64,000 nt of DNA from PGYR01 sp040264895 (GTDB lineage: Bacteria; Bacteroidota; Ignavibacteria; Kapaibacteriales; UBA2268), in contig JBDQHL010000002.1 in assembly GCA_040264895.1 (NCBI GenBank), positions 1-64,000 on the forward strand. Direction: 5' to 3'. Below the pieces are notes generated by a model. It did not search any database and was not told the DNA's origin. It worked only from the letters and a program-made list of their open reading frames with translations. The position numbers and the translations under genes were made by a program. This document shows, in pieces, positions 44,790-52,945 of this stretch. Numbering within the stretch: position 1 is the first letter of the stretch; each line of letters opens with the position of its first letter.

Positions 44790-46388
44790 ATGATAAATCA
44801 CAAAGCCACAATCTCTGCACTTGCTCACGAACTCTCTATTACAATAGGATACGAGATAGTAGAAATATATCAGCAGTCCAAAGGAGTGTTAATAATAAGA
44901 TTAGAAAATAATTCTGAAACTATATTTTTAGAATTTTCTAATAATCAACCATATGATAGATTATTTGCTAGGGTACTACACAAGAGAGCAAAAGCAAATA
45001 CAATAGATTTATTTCAATTCTTAGTTGGTCAAAGGATTTCTAATATAGTACAAGTCAACGAAGATAGGGTTTTGTGTATAAGCACTCAGGGCTATTTACT
45101 ATTCTTTAAGCTATTTGGGCATAACCAATCTGATTTGGTAATTACAAATCACAAGCAAAAAATAGTAGCTACTTATGCTGCTACCGAAAATGTAGAAGAT
45201 CAGTTTGAGCTAGAAGAAAAAAGACCAACCTTACCTATAGATATGCCTGATGAAATAAAAGTAGAAAAGGCAATAAGAAGTAGTAGTTATTATTTGGGTA
45301 GGCACTATACTAATGATTTCATAGCAAAGAGTGAATTAGATAAAAACAAAACACTTGGTAATATTAACAAACAGGAATTAACAAATACTCTGACAGAATA
45401 TTACCTCACATTGGCTAGGTCAAGTAATTCATATGTCTATCAATTAACGGATAATGACTATCTTGTGAGTTTGATTGAGCTAAATGGCTACGAACTACAC
45501 CAAAAGTTTGAAACGGTAAGTGAGGGTATTAGAACAAAATTTATTCGTGAGATTAGCCGCAAATCATTAATAGAATTACAAAAGAAAGCCAACACTATCT
45601 TAACGAGAATAATAGCTAAAGATGAAAAAGCAATAAATAGAATAAAGCAGCTAGATGATGGAAAGGAAAAATCCGATATGTATCGTCACTTTGCTGAGCT
45701 TATGCTCTCGCAACCTAACCCGAGAGAAAAACACGGAAAAAAAATAGATCTGAAAGACTGGGACGGTTCAAGTATAACTATTCCCTTGGACGAGAAATTA
45801 GACTTGGTTGATAATGCAGAGAAATATTTCAAAAAATCAAGCTCTATACTTAAGGAGCGAAAAATCGCGAAACAAAAGCTACCAGAAATAGAAAAAAACT
45901 ATGAGCTAGTAAAAGAGCTAAAAAGCAAAATAGATTCAGCTGATAATGTAAAAATTGTAGAAGATATAATTTCTGAAAACAAAGCAATATTTGGAAGTAT
46001 AATGAACAAGAGTAACAAAGAAGAAAGAGAAGATAAATATAAGAAGTTTGAACTTAGTGAAAACTATACTCTATACGTTGGTAAAAACGCCAAGAATAAT
46101 GATGAACTAACGCTCAGGTTTGCAAAACCTAATGATATTTGGTTGCACGCTAGGGGAGTTGGCGGTTCGCATTGTGTTATCCGAGTAGATGGAAGAAAAC
46201 CAAGCAAAGGCATAATAAAAGAAGCGGCAGCAATAGCTGCTTATTATTCTAAAGCAAAAAGCTCTAACTTGGCTCCAGTGGCATACACTGAAAAGAAATA
46301 TGTTAGTAAACCAAAGGGAGCTAATCCTGGAGCGGTTGTAGTTAGGCGTGAAGATGTAGTAATGGTAGAACCTGGCTTACCAGAATAA
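44790..46388 (+). CDS. rqcH: NFACT-family ribosome quality-control protein RqcH
   Basis: A 532-residue protein of the NFACT family (RqcH/Rqc2, once called fibronectin-binding). It joins stalled 50S subunits and adds C-terminal Ala tails to nascent chains. NFACT-N: MINHKATISALAHELSITIG and NQPYDRLFARVLHKR; coiled-coil middle (QLDDGKEKSDMYRHFAELML; about 280-390); NFACT-R: ANDIW-like KPNDIWLHARGVGGSHCVIR, AAAIAAYYSKAKSSN and KPKGANPGAVVVRREDVV. The length and order are typical. Confidence 0.92.
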   Translation: MINHKATISALAHELSITIGYEIVEIYQQSKGVLIIRLENNSETIFLEFSNNQPYDRLFARVLHKRAKANTIDLFQFLVGQRISNIVQVNEDRVLCISTQGYLLFFKLFGHNQSDLVITNHKQKIVATYAATENVEDQFELEEKRPTLPIDMPDEIKVEKAIRSSSYYLGRHYTNDFIAKSELDKNKTLGNINKQELTNTLTEYYLTLARSSNSYVYQLTDNDYLVSLIELNGYELHQKFETVSEGIRTKFIREISRKSLIELQKKANTILTRIIAKDEKAINRIKQLDDGKEKSDMYRHFAELMLSQPNPREKHGKKIDLKDWDGSSITIPLDEKLDLVDNAEKYFKKSSSILKERKIAKQKLPEIEKNYELVKELKSKIDSADNVKIVEDIISENKAIFGSIMNKSNKEEREDKYKKFELSENYTLYVGKNAKNNDELTLRFAKPNDIWLHARGVGGSHCVIRVDGRKPSKGIIKEAAAIAAYYSKAKSSNLAPVAYTEKKYVSKPKGANPGAVVVRREDVVMVEPGLPE

Positions 46389-46450
46389 AAAAAGTGAGCT
46401 GTTATAGAATACCTCCCTCCATACTTAAAGTCTTTTCTATCTGAGATTAC

Positions 46451-47077
46451 TTATTTTTTGAACTGGATGATGTTATTGTTTATTGTCATTTCAGAAGGAT
46501 TGAAATTACTAGCAATCCATTGAAAAGTTCTATTTTTATAAATGAAGACATGAGTAAAATCATTCTTATAATACCAATTATCGAAGTCAACATCATTAGT
46601 GTATATATTCGTTTTACAGTACAATCTGCCACCTGTGTTTAGCATATTGAACAATCTGCTAAACTCTTCAAAAGGGTGATGGAAATGCTCTATTACCTCG
46701 CAAGCATAGATATAATCGTATTTGTTATTTAACAGGTCGGGGTTATCATAATAAATAGGGTCATACTGTTTTACCACGAAACCATTATCACTTAGCTGTT
46801 TGTGGACAGCAGAGCCATTGCCAGCACCAAAGTCAAGACCAATATGTTCTGCAGTTTGGTTAGCAATAAGTAAATCAGTCAGCGGCTTAACAAAATCTTG
46901 ATAACCCTCATCTTCAGGATCATTTTGGTGCTTTAGGTATCTTTCCTTTTCTTCTTGATAGCTTGGCAGCTTTGATTTAGGACGGAACAACCCCTCACAA
47001 GTATTACATTCATAGAATATATCCTTGTAGAAGGAAGTTCCTTCTGACTTACACATTGGGCATTTTTCTATTTTCAT
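46451..47077 (-). CDS. Class I SAM methyltransferase with N-terminal zinc ribbon
   Basis: A 208-residue protein. A four-Cys zinc knuckle (KCPMCKSEG; ECNTCEGLFRPKS) at residues 4-33 is followed by a linker helix and a methyltransferase domain: IGLDFGAGNGSAVHKQL (SAM-binding glycines), KQYDPIYYDNPDL, ACEVIEHFHHPFEEFSRLF, LNTGGRLYCKTNIYT. This layout occurs in methyltransferases of unknown substrate, some near surface-sugar genes. It is six bases downstream of the channel gene on the same strand. Confidence 0.85.
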   Translation of the reverse strand: MKIEKCPMCKSEGTSFYKDIFYECNTCEGLFRPKSKLPSYQEEKERYLKHQNDPEDEGYQDFVKPLTDLLIANQTAEHIGLDFGAGNGSAVHKQLSDNGFVVKQYDPIYYDNPDLLNNKYDYIYACEVIEHFHHPFEEFSRLFNMLNTGGRLYCKTNIYTNDVDFDNWYYKNDFTHVFIYKNRTFQWIASNFNPSEMTINNNIIQFKK

Positions 47078-47083
47078 ATTCTA

Positions 47084-48187
47084 TCACTCCCTGTTGACCC
47101 ACAAGTCAATTATTTGTGATATTTCATCGGATTCTTTCATTGCTAATATTTGTAAGTTTATATCTCTTCTAATTGGACTTTTCGTAGGAAATACGAACCC
47201 ATAGTTTTGTTTGTATAGCCCATTGGTAGTAAGAGTAAATTGCTTTTTATCCAACTTGTTGAATATATATTCCAAAGGAATAATATCATATACAATAGCA
47301 TCAATTTTACCACTATTCAATAACTTCAGTGCCTCTTCAATATCTGGAACTTCAATTGGCTTTCCACCATTTGCTCTTATATTATCAGAAAGTCTGGAAA
47401 TAGAAGGTATAGCTACTTTTTTCTCTTTATCTATATCGTTTAAGCTAGTTATAGTCTGGCTATTGCTATTGCTTGCTGTAAGTGTGCTAGCTATACCTGC
47501 TACGAATGACGTTGCCATAATTAATGATATTATCATCCAAGCACCTAGTATAACTTTCCCAGCAGCAGTTTTAGGTGAGTAATCTCCGTATCCGACAGTG
47601 GTCATGGTAACAATCGCTAACCATACACCTGTTCCAATTCCTTGTAATGGTTTGTCTCTAAATTCCTTCAGCTCTCCTTTTCGCTCTACTAACCATACCA
47701 AAAAACCTACTAAAGTTAGTATAAGGACAAGCCCAAAAACAGCGTAAAGAAAATTGATACTAAAAAATGGAGCCAACCTATCCCATATAGTAACTTCAAC
47801 TACTGGAGCTAGTATAGCAAGCTCTGTGTTGTAGTATGGCTGGGAGAACGAGATCTGTTTTGCTCTTTCTAGGTTGATAGTAATAGGACCGATGAGTAAA
47901 TCAATTTTGTTTGAAGTTACTGCATTTATTCCTTCCTTTACAGAATTGTAATGTATGTATTTAAAGTCATAGTTGAGCTCGAAAGCGATATCTTTCCAAA
48001 TATCAATTATTATACCTTCTGGATTACCTGTATGATAAAGAAATGGAACCGAGCCAGAATACCCTACTTTAAGTTGTTGTCTAGTCTGTAAGTTAGCACT
48101 ACTGTCTATTTCTAATTCTTGACCAATTGAGGGTGTCAAAAAACATAGAAATAGTAATGATATTATTATATATTTATTTTTACTCAT
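47084..48187 (-). CDS. Prokaryotic ionotropic glutamate-receptor-like K+ channel
   Basis: About 367 residues from ATG at 48187; ATG at 48199 is possible but lies inside a relic ORF. Signal peptide (IISLLFLCFLTPSIGQ), first lobe of a bacterial SBP_bac_3 ligand-binding domain (LKVGYSGSVPFLYHTGNPEG; DLLIGPITINLERAKQISFS), two membrane helices with a pore loop (MTTVGYGDYSPKTAAGKVIL), then the second binding lobe (KIDAIVYDIIPLEYIFNK). This is the GluR0 design: an amino-acid-type ligand outside opens a K+ pore. The filter TTVGYGD indicates potassium selectivity. Confidence 0.9.
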   Translation of the reverse strand: MSKNKYIIISLLFLCFLTPSIGQELEIDSSANLQTRQQLKVGYSGSVPFLYHTGNPEGIIIDIWKDIAFELNYDFKYIHYNSVKEGINAVTSNKIDLLIGPITINLERAKQISFSQPYYNTELAILAPVVEVTIWDRLAPFFSINFLYAVFGLVLILTLVGFLVWLVERKGELKEFRDKPLQGIGTGVWLAIVTMTTVGYGDYSPKTAAGKVILGAWMIISLIMATSFVAGIASTLTASNSNSQTITSLNDIDKEKKVAIPSISRLSDNIRANGGKPIEVPDIEEALKLLNSGKIDAIVYDIIPLEYIFNKLDKKQFTLTTNGLYKQNYGFVFPTKSPIRRDINLQILAMKESDEISQIIDLWVNRE

Positions 48188-48189
48188 AG

Positions 48190-48255
48190 TTATAAACATA
48201 CTAAATTTTTATTTGATGATAAAAAGTCTTCTACTTTAGTCTCATTAGCCTTCAT
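48190..48255 (-). pseudogene. Relic of a DUF262-type gene (5' end)
   Basis: A 21-codon ORF with a GGAG ribosome site: MKANETKVEDFLSSNKNLVC and a final Leu. The first 16 or so residues match the very conserved start of DUF262 (GmrSD-type) proteins, which usually go on as a TQFVIPVYQRNYDW-like segment. Here it ends at once, and the channel gene starts two bases after its stop. I read this as the left-over 5' end of a DUF262 restriction or defence gene lost by deletion. It may still serve as a leader peptide for the channel gene. Identification rests on a short match from memory. Confidence 0.6.
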
Positions 48256-48458
48256 AAATTCTCCTATTTGATATATAACGATGATAAAATAGAGATTTTT
48301 TCACTTTTACCCAAAATTATTTATGATTCTAAAGATTCAAGAATTGGAAATTGAAGTTATTTCCACTTTTATAATATAATAACGGTTCTCTGTTTTGAGA
48401 TGTATTCATATCGACTACGCTCTGTGTAAACAATACATATCTACTGTGCTAATTTCAA

Positions 48459-48479
48459 GCATTTCGACAAGCTCAATGC
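48459..48479. repeat. GAGCTTGTCGA-core hairpin repeat
   Basis: GCATT (48459-48463) and AATGC (48475-48479) flank TCGACAAGCTC, the complement of the core at 6820. It lies three bases before the end of the small membrane protein gene 48483-48674, in the 234-base stretch 48256-48482 that otherwise shows no gene. Confidence 0.7.
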
Positions 48480-48482
48480 ACA

Positions 48483-48674
48483 TCAATTACCCCCTTCCTC
48501 ATTCTCCACCTGGCCCTTACGTTGGTATGAGCGGTAAAGTAGAAAAAGGTACAGAATAGTTACTAAGGTGGAAGGTAGCCAGCCGAAGCCAACTACATAG
48601 TAGAAGAAGAAATAGCTACCAAGACCAAGCAAGGTAAGTGCAGCAAATTTCTTTGGGTTTGTGTCTAATTTCAT
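48483..48674 (-). CDS. Small membrane protein coupled to the HD gene
   Basis: A 63-residue protein with two membrane helices (LTLLGLGSYFFFYYVVGFG; STLVTILYLFLLYRSYQ) and a short charged tail. It overlaps the stop of the HD-domain gene by four bases (ATGA), so it is made with it. No family is recognised. Confidence 0.7.
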   Translation of the reverse strand: MKLDTNPKKFAALTLLGLGSYFFFYYVVGFGWLPSTLVTILYLFLLYRSYQRKGQVENEEGGN

Positions 48675-49861
48675 TTCGAGTCATACTCCTCGAACAGCTT
48701 ATAGACCGGTACATCGGCTATTACTTTGCCAGCGTATTTGCGTCTTACTGCTTGGGTTGCCTCGGCTAATTCGCGTGATTTTATTCCATAATCTATAGAG
48801 TTCTGTGCTTCCAAAAAAGCTGCAAAATCATCAGCCACTTTGAGCAAAGTGCCATCATAAGGGTTGTATTTGTCTTCGTTGTACTTGCTGTTCATCTCTG
48901 ATTGGTCGACTATTTCGCCGTCGTTTATTTTTGCAGTAAACTCATCGCGAGTGAAGAATTTAATCTCATCCAACCACTCTGGTTCCAATTGTGGAAATAT
49001 CTCTTGTTCAGCAAGCATTTCTTCTATTCGCTTTATCTCTTCTTGCATACCAGGAACGGAGCGTTTCACAGGCTTTATTATATCACGAGTTACTACTTCT
49101 GGCAAATCGTGGAATATCCCACCCCAGAAATTGTTGTATATTCTTCTATCTGTCACATTAGGTATCTGCTTAGTAAAGAAATACGACAAACAAGCAACCA
49201 ACATTGTGTGCCCTAATACCGATGTATTAGGTATTCGTGGCAGGTGTCCCCATCTAACTTGGTAACGCAGTTCGCCGGTAAGGTCTACAAAATTCTTGAT
49301 TTTCTGTTTGTTCAGAATGTTTTGAATTCCCTTCAGGTCTTTGTATTTCTCTATCTCATTTACTAGTTCTTTGTGAATGTGGTCTATCTTATACCCCTCG
49401 GGATTAGCATTTCGAACTAATAGAAATTCGTAGTAAGTGGAATATATGTGGGCAGCGTCTAATATCTTTTGGCTATGCGGGTGGATATAGTCATCCTCAG
49501 TCATGTAGCTTTTGAACTCTTGCTTTATCTCTTCATTGGTGAACTTATTCTCAACCTCTTTGAATATCATAAAGTTGAGTTTTTTCACTAACTCTTTGTT
49601 CTTGCTAATTTCTTTAAACACAGGTGACTGTATATCGCTGATTACATTTCTTCTAATCAACTCATATATTCCACCTTTTATTATATCTAACCACTCAAAT
49701 TCGTAGCCCTCTTCTTCCTCATACTTTGCTAGGCAGTAGGCAATCATCATTTTGTGTGAGTGTTTATCTATCTGTATTAAATCTATTGGTCTTAGTTTGT
49801 CATTCCATCTGACAATGGAAAACCCTTTGAAAAGTAAGTCAATAAGTGATTTTTTTAGCAT
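48671..49861 (-). CDS. HD-domain hydrolase
   Basis: A 396-residue cytoplasmic protein with an HD phosphohydrolase domain in its second half: VLGHTMLVACLSYFF supplies the first His, IFHDLPEVVTRDIIKPVKRS the HD pair, and LLKVADDFAAFLEAQNSIDY the last Asp. It resembles YfbR-like nucleotidases and other HD_3 hydrolases. Residues 1-190 form a helical domain of unknown role. The substrate is probably a nucleotide. It lies 12 bases after the CorC-like gene and couples to a small membrane protein. Confidence 0.85.
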   Translation of the reverse strand: MLKKSLIDLLFKGFSIVRWNDKLRPIDLIQIDKHSHKMMIAYCLAKYEEEEGYEFEWLDIIKGGIYELIRRNVISDIQSPVFKEISKNKELVKKLNFMIFKEVENKFTNEEIKQEFKSYMTEDDYIHPHSQKILDAAHIYSTYYEFLLVRNANPEGYKIDHIHKELVNEIEKYKDLKGIQNILNKQKIKNFVDLTGELRYQVRWGHLPRIPNTSVLGHTMLVACLSYFFTKQIPNVTDRRIYNNFWGGIFHDLPEVVTRDIIKPVKRSVPGMQEEIKRIEEMLAEQEIFPQLEPEWLDEIKFFTRDEFTAKINDGEIVDQSEMNSKYNEDKYNPYDGTLLKVADDFAAFLEAQNSIDYGIKSRELAEATQAVRRKYAGKVIADVPVYKLFEEYDSK

Positions 49862-49873
49862 AATTATCTTCTT

Positions 49874-50911
49874 TTATTGTTTTTTTTCTATTCTCTTATC
49901 TCTCTGCTGCTTAGCCAATACCCTTAGGTCAGCCACCTTGTCGCCTTCATCTATTATCTCTACGCCCAGTATCGTTTCCAGCACGTCTTCCATAGTTATT
50001 AGTCCTTCCACTCCACCATATTCATCAACTACTATGAACATATGCTTTTTTCTTCTTAAGAACTCTTCCAATGCCTTGTCTAACCTGGTGCCTTCTTCAA
50101 TTAGGTTTAGCTCTCTGGTAATAGAGCGGATATTCTTATTATTCTCACCTTTCAGTGCAGTTAGAAATATATCTTTGGAAAGTACATAACCTACTATTTC
50201 TTCGTGTTCGGTGTCCTGACTCCATACAGGTATTCTGGAATATTGGCTCAGCTCAGTTATATTCTGAACTTCACCAATAGTTTGCCCTTCTGTAAAAGTA
50301 ATCATAACAGTACGAGGAGTCATTACATCAGATACTAATACCTCACTAAAGTTCATTATGTTCTTTAGTATTCTATACTCATCATCGTCTAGTGAACCCT
50401 CGTCTTTTGCAGATTCAAACATGGCAGTTATCTCTTCTCTACTGTTTTCTTCAGCATTTTTACCGCTAACTCTTAGTGATATTTTGTCTGTAAGGGCTTC
50501 CATTGGTTTGTTCAGTGTAAAGAACAAATCATAGAATGCGATGAACTTGTGTACATACTTTTTAGATAGCTTCATACCAGCTACAAATGATGCGAATTTG
50601 AGCACAGCTATAATTACTAATAGAACAACAAATGAAACTATAATACTAAATAAGCTGTCATCTGCCAATGTTAGACTTAGTCCATAAGTAAACAGTGCAA
50701 GGGAAAGTAATAGTGTTTCTAAAAGTAAGAATGGGTTTAATGTTTCGTCGTAGCGAAGCCAAAACTTTTGCAGTCTTCTGGAATTAGGTATCTCATCTTC
50801 AATCATTTCATCCAGGTCATCTTGACTTAGCGACGAAATTAAGTTTGAAATAAACGAAATTAAGGTGGCAACTATAATAGAAATAGTCGTTATCGTCTGG
50901 GGTACGTCCAT
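49874..50911 (-). CDS. CNNM/CorC-like DUF21-CBS membrane protein
   Basis: A 345-residue protein with an N-terminal membrane domain (ISIIVATLISFISNLISSL; LLSLALFTYGLSLTL; LLVIIAVLKFASFVAGM) and a CBS pair (VSDVMTPRTVMITF; SRIPVWSQDTEHEEIVGYVL; HMFIVVDEYGGVEGLITMED). The EYGG and TMEDVLE motifs are typical of the HlyC/CorC family, linked to Mg2+/Co2+ handling. The usual C-terminal CorC_HlyC domain is absent; it ends in a basic tail. It heads an operon with the HD-domain and small membrane protein genes. Confidence 0.88.
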   Translation of the reverse strand: MDVPQTITTISIIVATLISFISNLISSLSQDDLDEMIEDEIPNSRRLQKFWLRYDETLNPFLLLETLLLSLALFTYGLSLTLADDSLFSIIVSFVVLLVIIAVLKFASFVAGMKLSKKYVHKFIAFYDLFFTLNKPMEALTDKISLRVSGKNAEENSREEITAMFESAKDEGSLDDDEYRILKNIMNFSEVLVSDVMTPRTVMITFTEGQTIGEVQNITELSQYSRIPVWSQDTEHEEIVGYVLSKDIFLTALKGENNKNIRSITRELNLIEEGTRLDKALEEFLRRKKHMFIVVDEYGGVEGLITMEDVLETILGVEIIDEGDKVADLRVLAKQQRDKRIEKKQ

Positions 50912-50987
50912 AAATTAAAAAGCTTCTTGGCTCCTAATGTTTATAATATCTGTTAGTTAGAACAAAACTAACGTAACTGTGATTATA

Positions 50988-51620
50988 TTAGTTTGTCCAG
51001 TCTTTATCAACTATGTTTATCCTGCCGGGATAATTGATATTCCCCAACGGAGTTTTAACAGTTGGTCTGGCATCTAATTTTAAATTTGCGGCCGATCCGT
51101 TTTGCCCACCAATGGCAAGCGCCAGGTTTATAAGGTCACTGTATCCGTCATTACCAAAGAATTCGTATAAATCTATATTCATTGTCAGGGGTATATTAGT
51201 CGCGTTCCCAGTGCCAGGAATTATCAAGTCGTTACTAATATCACCAGCTATAGTTTGCTTCCCATCTATGAAAAGCCTCCAGTCCAATCCAGTCAGAGTA
51301 GCTGATGATTGCTTAGTACCACCAGTGCCATCATTGGGATTACGTGCATCTAAGTTGAGCACAAACTGAGCAGGCAATCTCTTGTCCGAAAATGCCTTAG
51401 TTAGTCTAATGCCATCCATAACTGATAGGTCACTAACAGACTTTACATTACTTAAGTTTACTCCTGCTACGACAAAGTTGTTTACATTGTCTAACTTAAA
51501 TTCTAATCTCTGTAAGTTAGCTATAGAGTCTTTTATCTGGTTCAGCGTCTTGCAACTACTTAGCATAAGCGATGCAATAAGTATTGCCAAAACTGATATT
51601 TTCAACCTGTTAATTTTCAC
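50988..51620 (-). CDS. LEA-like lipoprotein
   Basis: A 210-residue protein with GTG start sharing its first base with the stop of the response regulator. Lipoprotein signal peptide with lipobox LSSC, then a beta-rich domain: FKLDNVNNFVVAGVNLSNVK, RLPAQFVLNLDARNPNDGTG, LTGLDWRLFIDGKQTIAGDI. This resembles the LEA-type-2/WHy fold, found in envelope stress proteins. It probably sits in the periplasm or outer membrane. Coupling to the regulator gene is tight. Confidence 0.75.
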   Translation of the reverse strand: MKINRLKISVLAILIASLMLSSCKTLNQIKDSIANLQRLEFKLDNVNNFVVAGVNLSNVKSVSDLSVMDGIRLTKAFSDKRLPAQFVLNLDARNPNDGTGGTKQSSATLTGLDWRLFIDGKQTIAGDISNDLIIPGTGNATNIPLTMNIDLYEFFGNDGYSDLINLALAIGGQNGSAANLKLDARPTVKTPLGNINYPGRINIVDKDWTN

Positions 51621-52087
51621 TATACGTTTAGTCCAGCAGTTTCTAGTACATCATTCGAGGACTGACCTGCACTGTCTAAAGCACTCGACAAAACCGATAC
51701 TTTTTTCTGTGCTATATATAAATCAGTTAATAGCTTAACTTGTGCTACTAATAATTTTTCTTCAATCGGTTTACTCAAGAAGTCATCTGCACCAGCATCT
51801 ATTGACTTCAGCTGATTAGCTGTATCACTAAGAGCTGTAACAATAACAATAGGAATATCCTTATTATTATCATTTTGTCTTAAATTTCTAACAGTTTCAT
51901 ATCCATCCATTCTTGGCATCATTACATCTAGTACTATTGCGTAAGGTTTTTTCTCCTTAACTACTTCCAGACACTCAATACCATCATGTGCTATCATTAC
52001 TTCATAGCCGTTACTTTCTAGATATCTTTTTAACAATTTTGTTGTGATTTTATTATCATCAACTACCAATATTGGTTTTGTACTTAT
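51620..52087 (-). CDS. Single-domain response regulator with likely ATA start
   Basis: A receiver (CheY-like) domain of about 120 residues with a helical C-terminal extension. Motifs: VVDDNKITTKLLKRYL (acidic pair), YAIVLDVMMPRMDGYETVRN (phosphorylated Asp in LDVMMP), PIVIVTALSD (Thr) and DDFLSKPIEEKLL (Lys). There is no ATG at the front. A TTG at 52069 would remove the first strand; the natural start STKPILVVDDN is preceded by ATA (52087-52085), with AAGG eight bases upstream. Like the second photolyase, it seems to have lost its ATG. No output domain or kinase is adjacent. Confidence 0.8.
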   Translation of the reverse strand: MSTKPILVVDDNKITTKLLKRYLESNGYEVMIAHDGIECLEVVKEKKPYAIVLDVMMPRMDGYETVRNLRQNDNNKDIPIVIVTALSDTANQLKSIDAGADDFLSKPIEEKLLVAQVKLLTDLYIAQKKVSVLSSALDSAGQSSNDVLETAGLNV

Positions 52088-52204
52088 AAGTTAACCTTAA
52101 TTGTTGAATTTTTATTACAAATTTATTAAATAAAGCGTTACCTGATGCTATAAATCTAACTATTTTTTAACACAGTTACAACTACTCCAAGCATTTTAAA
52201 ACTA

Positions 52205-52828
52205 TCATAATCTATTATCCATTATACAATAGTCGCCATCCTCAATGCCATTGTGGTCAATAGTAAATCCTACGTATGGTCCAAAGTGCTTATATTTCCC
52301 GTAAGTTAATAATAATTCACCGTTTACATAACAATCTACAACATTTTTTGTGCGAACAACCTTAATTTTATTCCACTGGCCTTTTGGGTTAATAACATTT
52401 TTCTGTTGTTTCCATTTTCTAATTTCTTGAGCTTTGCCGCTCCTTTTACCATTCATATACCTATACTGATTTCCTGAAACTACAATTCTCAAATGCTTAT
52501 CTGTGTCTGGGTTCCTACTGAATATAAGGCCATATCCCCAAGTTTCTATACCAGCAGTTTGTTTAATGTCAAACTCAATAATGTAATTCGTGTCTTTTTC
52601 TAATAGGGTATGCATAAAAGACCAAGCACTAGATTTCTTTTCCTTTCTAATATTTTTAATTTTGTAGACACCATTCTTAATTTCAGCATCCAAAAATTTA
52701 GATTTACCTACAAACCATTCATTAGGATTACCATCGCTAAAGTTATCTTCAAATATTACTTTCTGGTTTGTTTGTGCTGATAAACTGATTGTTAGAAGGG
52801 CAAATATTGCTAAGACTAAAGATTTCAT
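52205..52828 (-). CDS. Secreted DUF1080/LamG-like protein
   Basis: About 207 residues from ATG at 52828; a longer reading from 52900 adds a stretch before the signal peptide. Signal peptide MKSLVLAIFALLTISLSAQ, then a concanavalin-like domain: VIFEDNFSDGNPNEWFVGKS, FDIKQTAGIETWGYGLIFSR, VVDCYVNGELLLTYG, HFGPYVGFTIDHNG. The fold binds glycans in related proteins. The C-terminus (DGDYCIMDNRL) ends earlier than in relatives, which usually have a last strand with an Arg or Tyr motif, so it may be slightly truncated. Confidence 0.72.
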   Translation of the reverse strand: MKSLVLAIFALLTISLSAQTNQKVIFEDNFSDGNPNEWFVGKSKFLDAEIKNGVYKIKNIRKEKKSSAWSFMHTLLEKDTNYIIEFDIKQTAGIETWGYGLIFSRNPDTDKHLRIVVSGNQYRYMNGKRSGKAQEIRKWKQQKNVINPKGQWNKIKVVRTKNVVDCYVNGELLLTYGKYKHFGPYVGFTIDHNGIEDGDYCIMDNRL

Positions 52829-52879
52829 ATTTCTACTGAAATTAATTTTAATTATATAATGATTTGCAAAAGTAAGGAT

Positions 52880-52915
52880 AAAAAAAAGAGTAGCAACCAA
52901 TTGGTTACTACTCTT
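52880..52915 (-). terminator. HPPD terminator
   Basis: On the minus strand AAGAGTAG and CTACTCTT (52915-52886) form an 8-bp stem with an inner GGTTA/CAACC extension (one mismatch), followed by eight Ts. Confidence 0.85.
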
Positions 52916-52945
52916 ATAAAATTAATTGCTGAATGAATCGAATTG

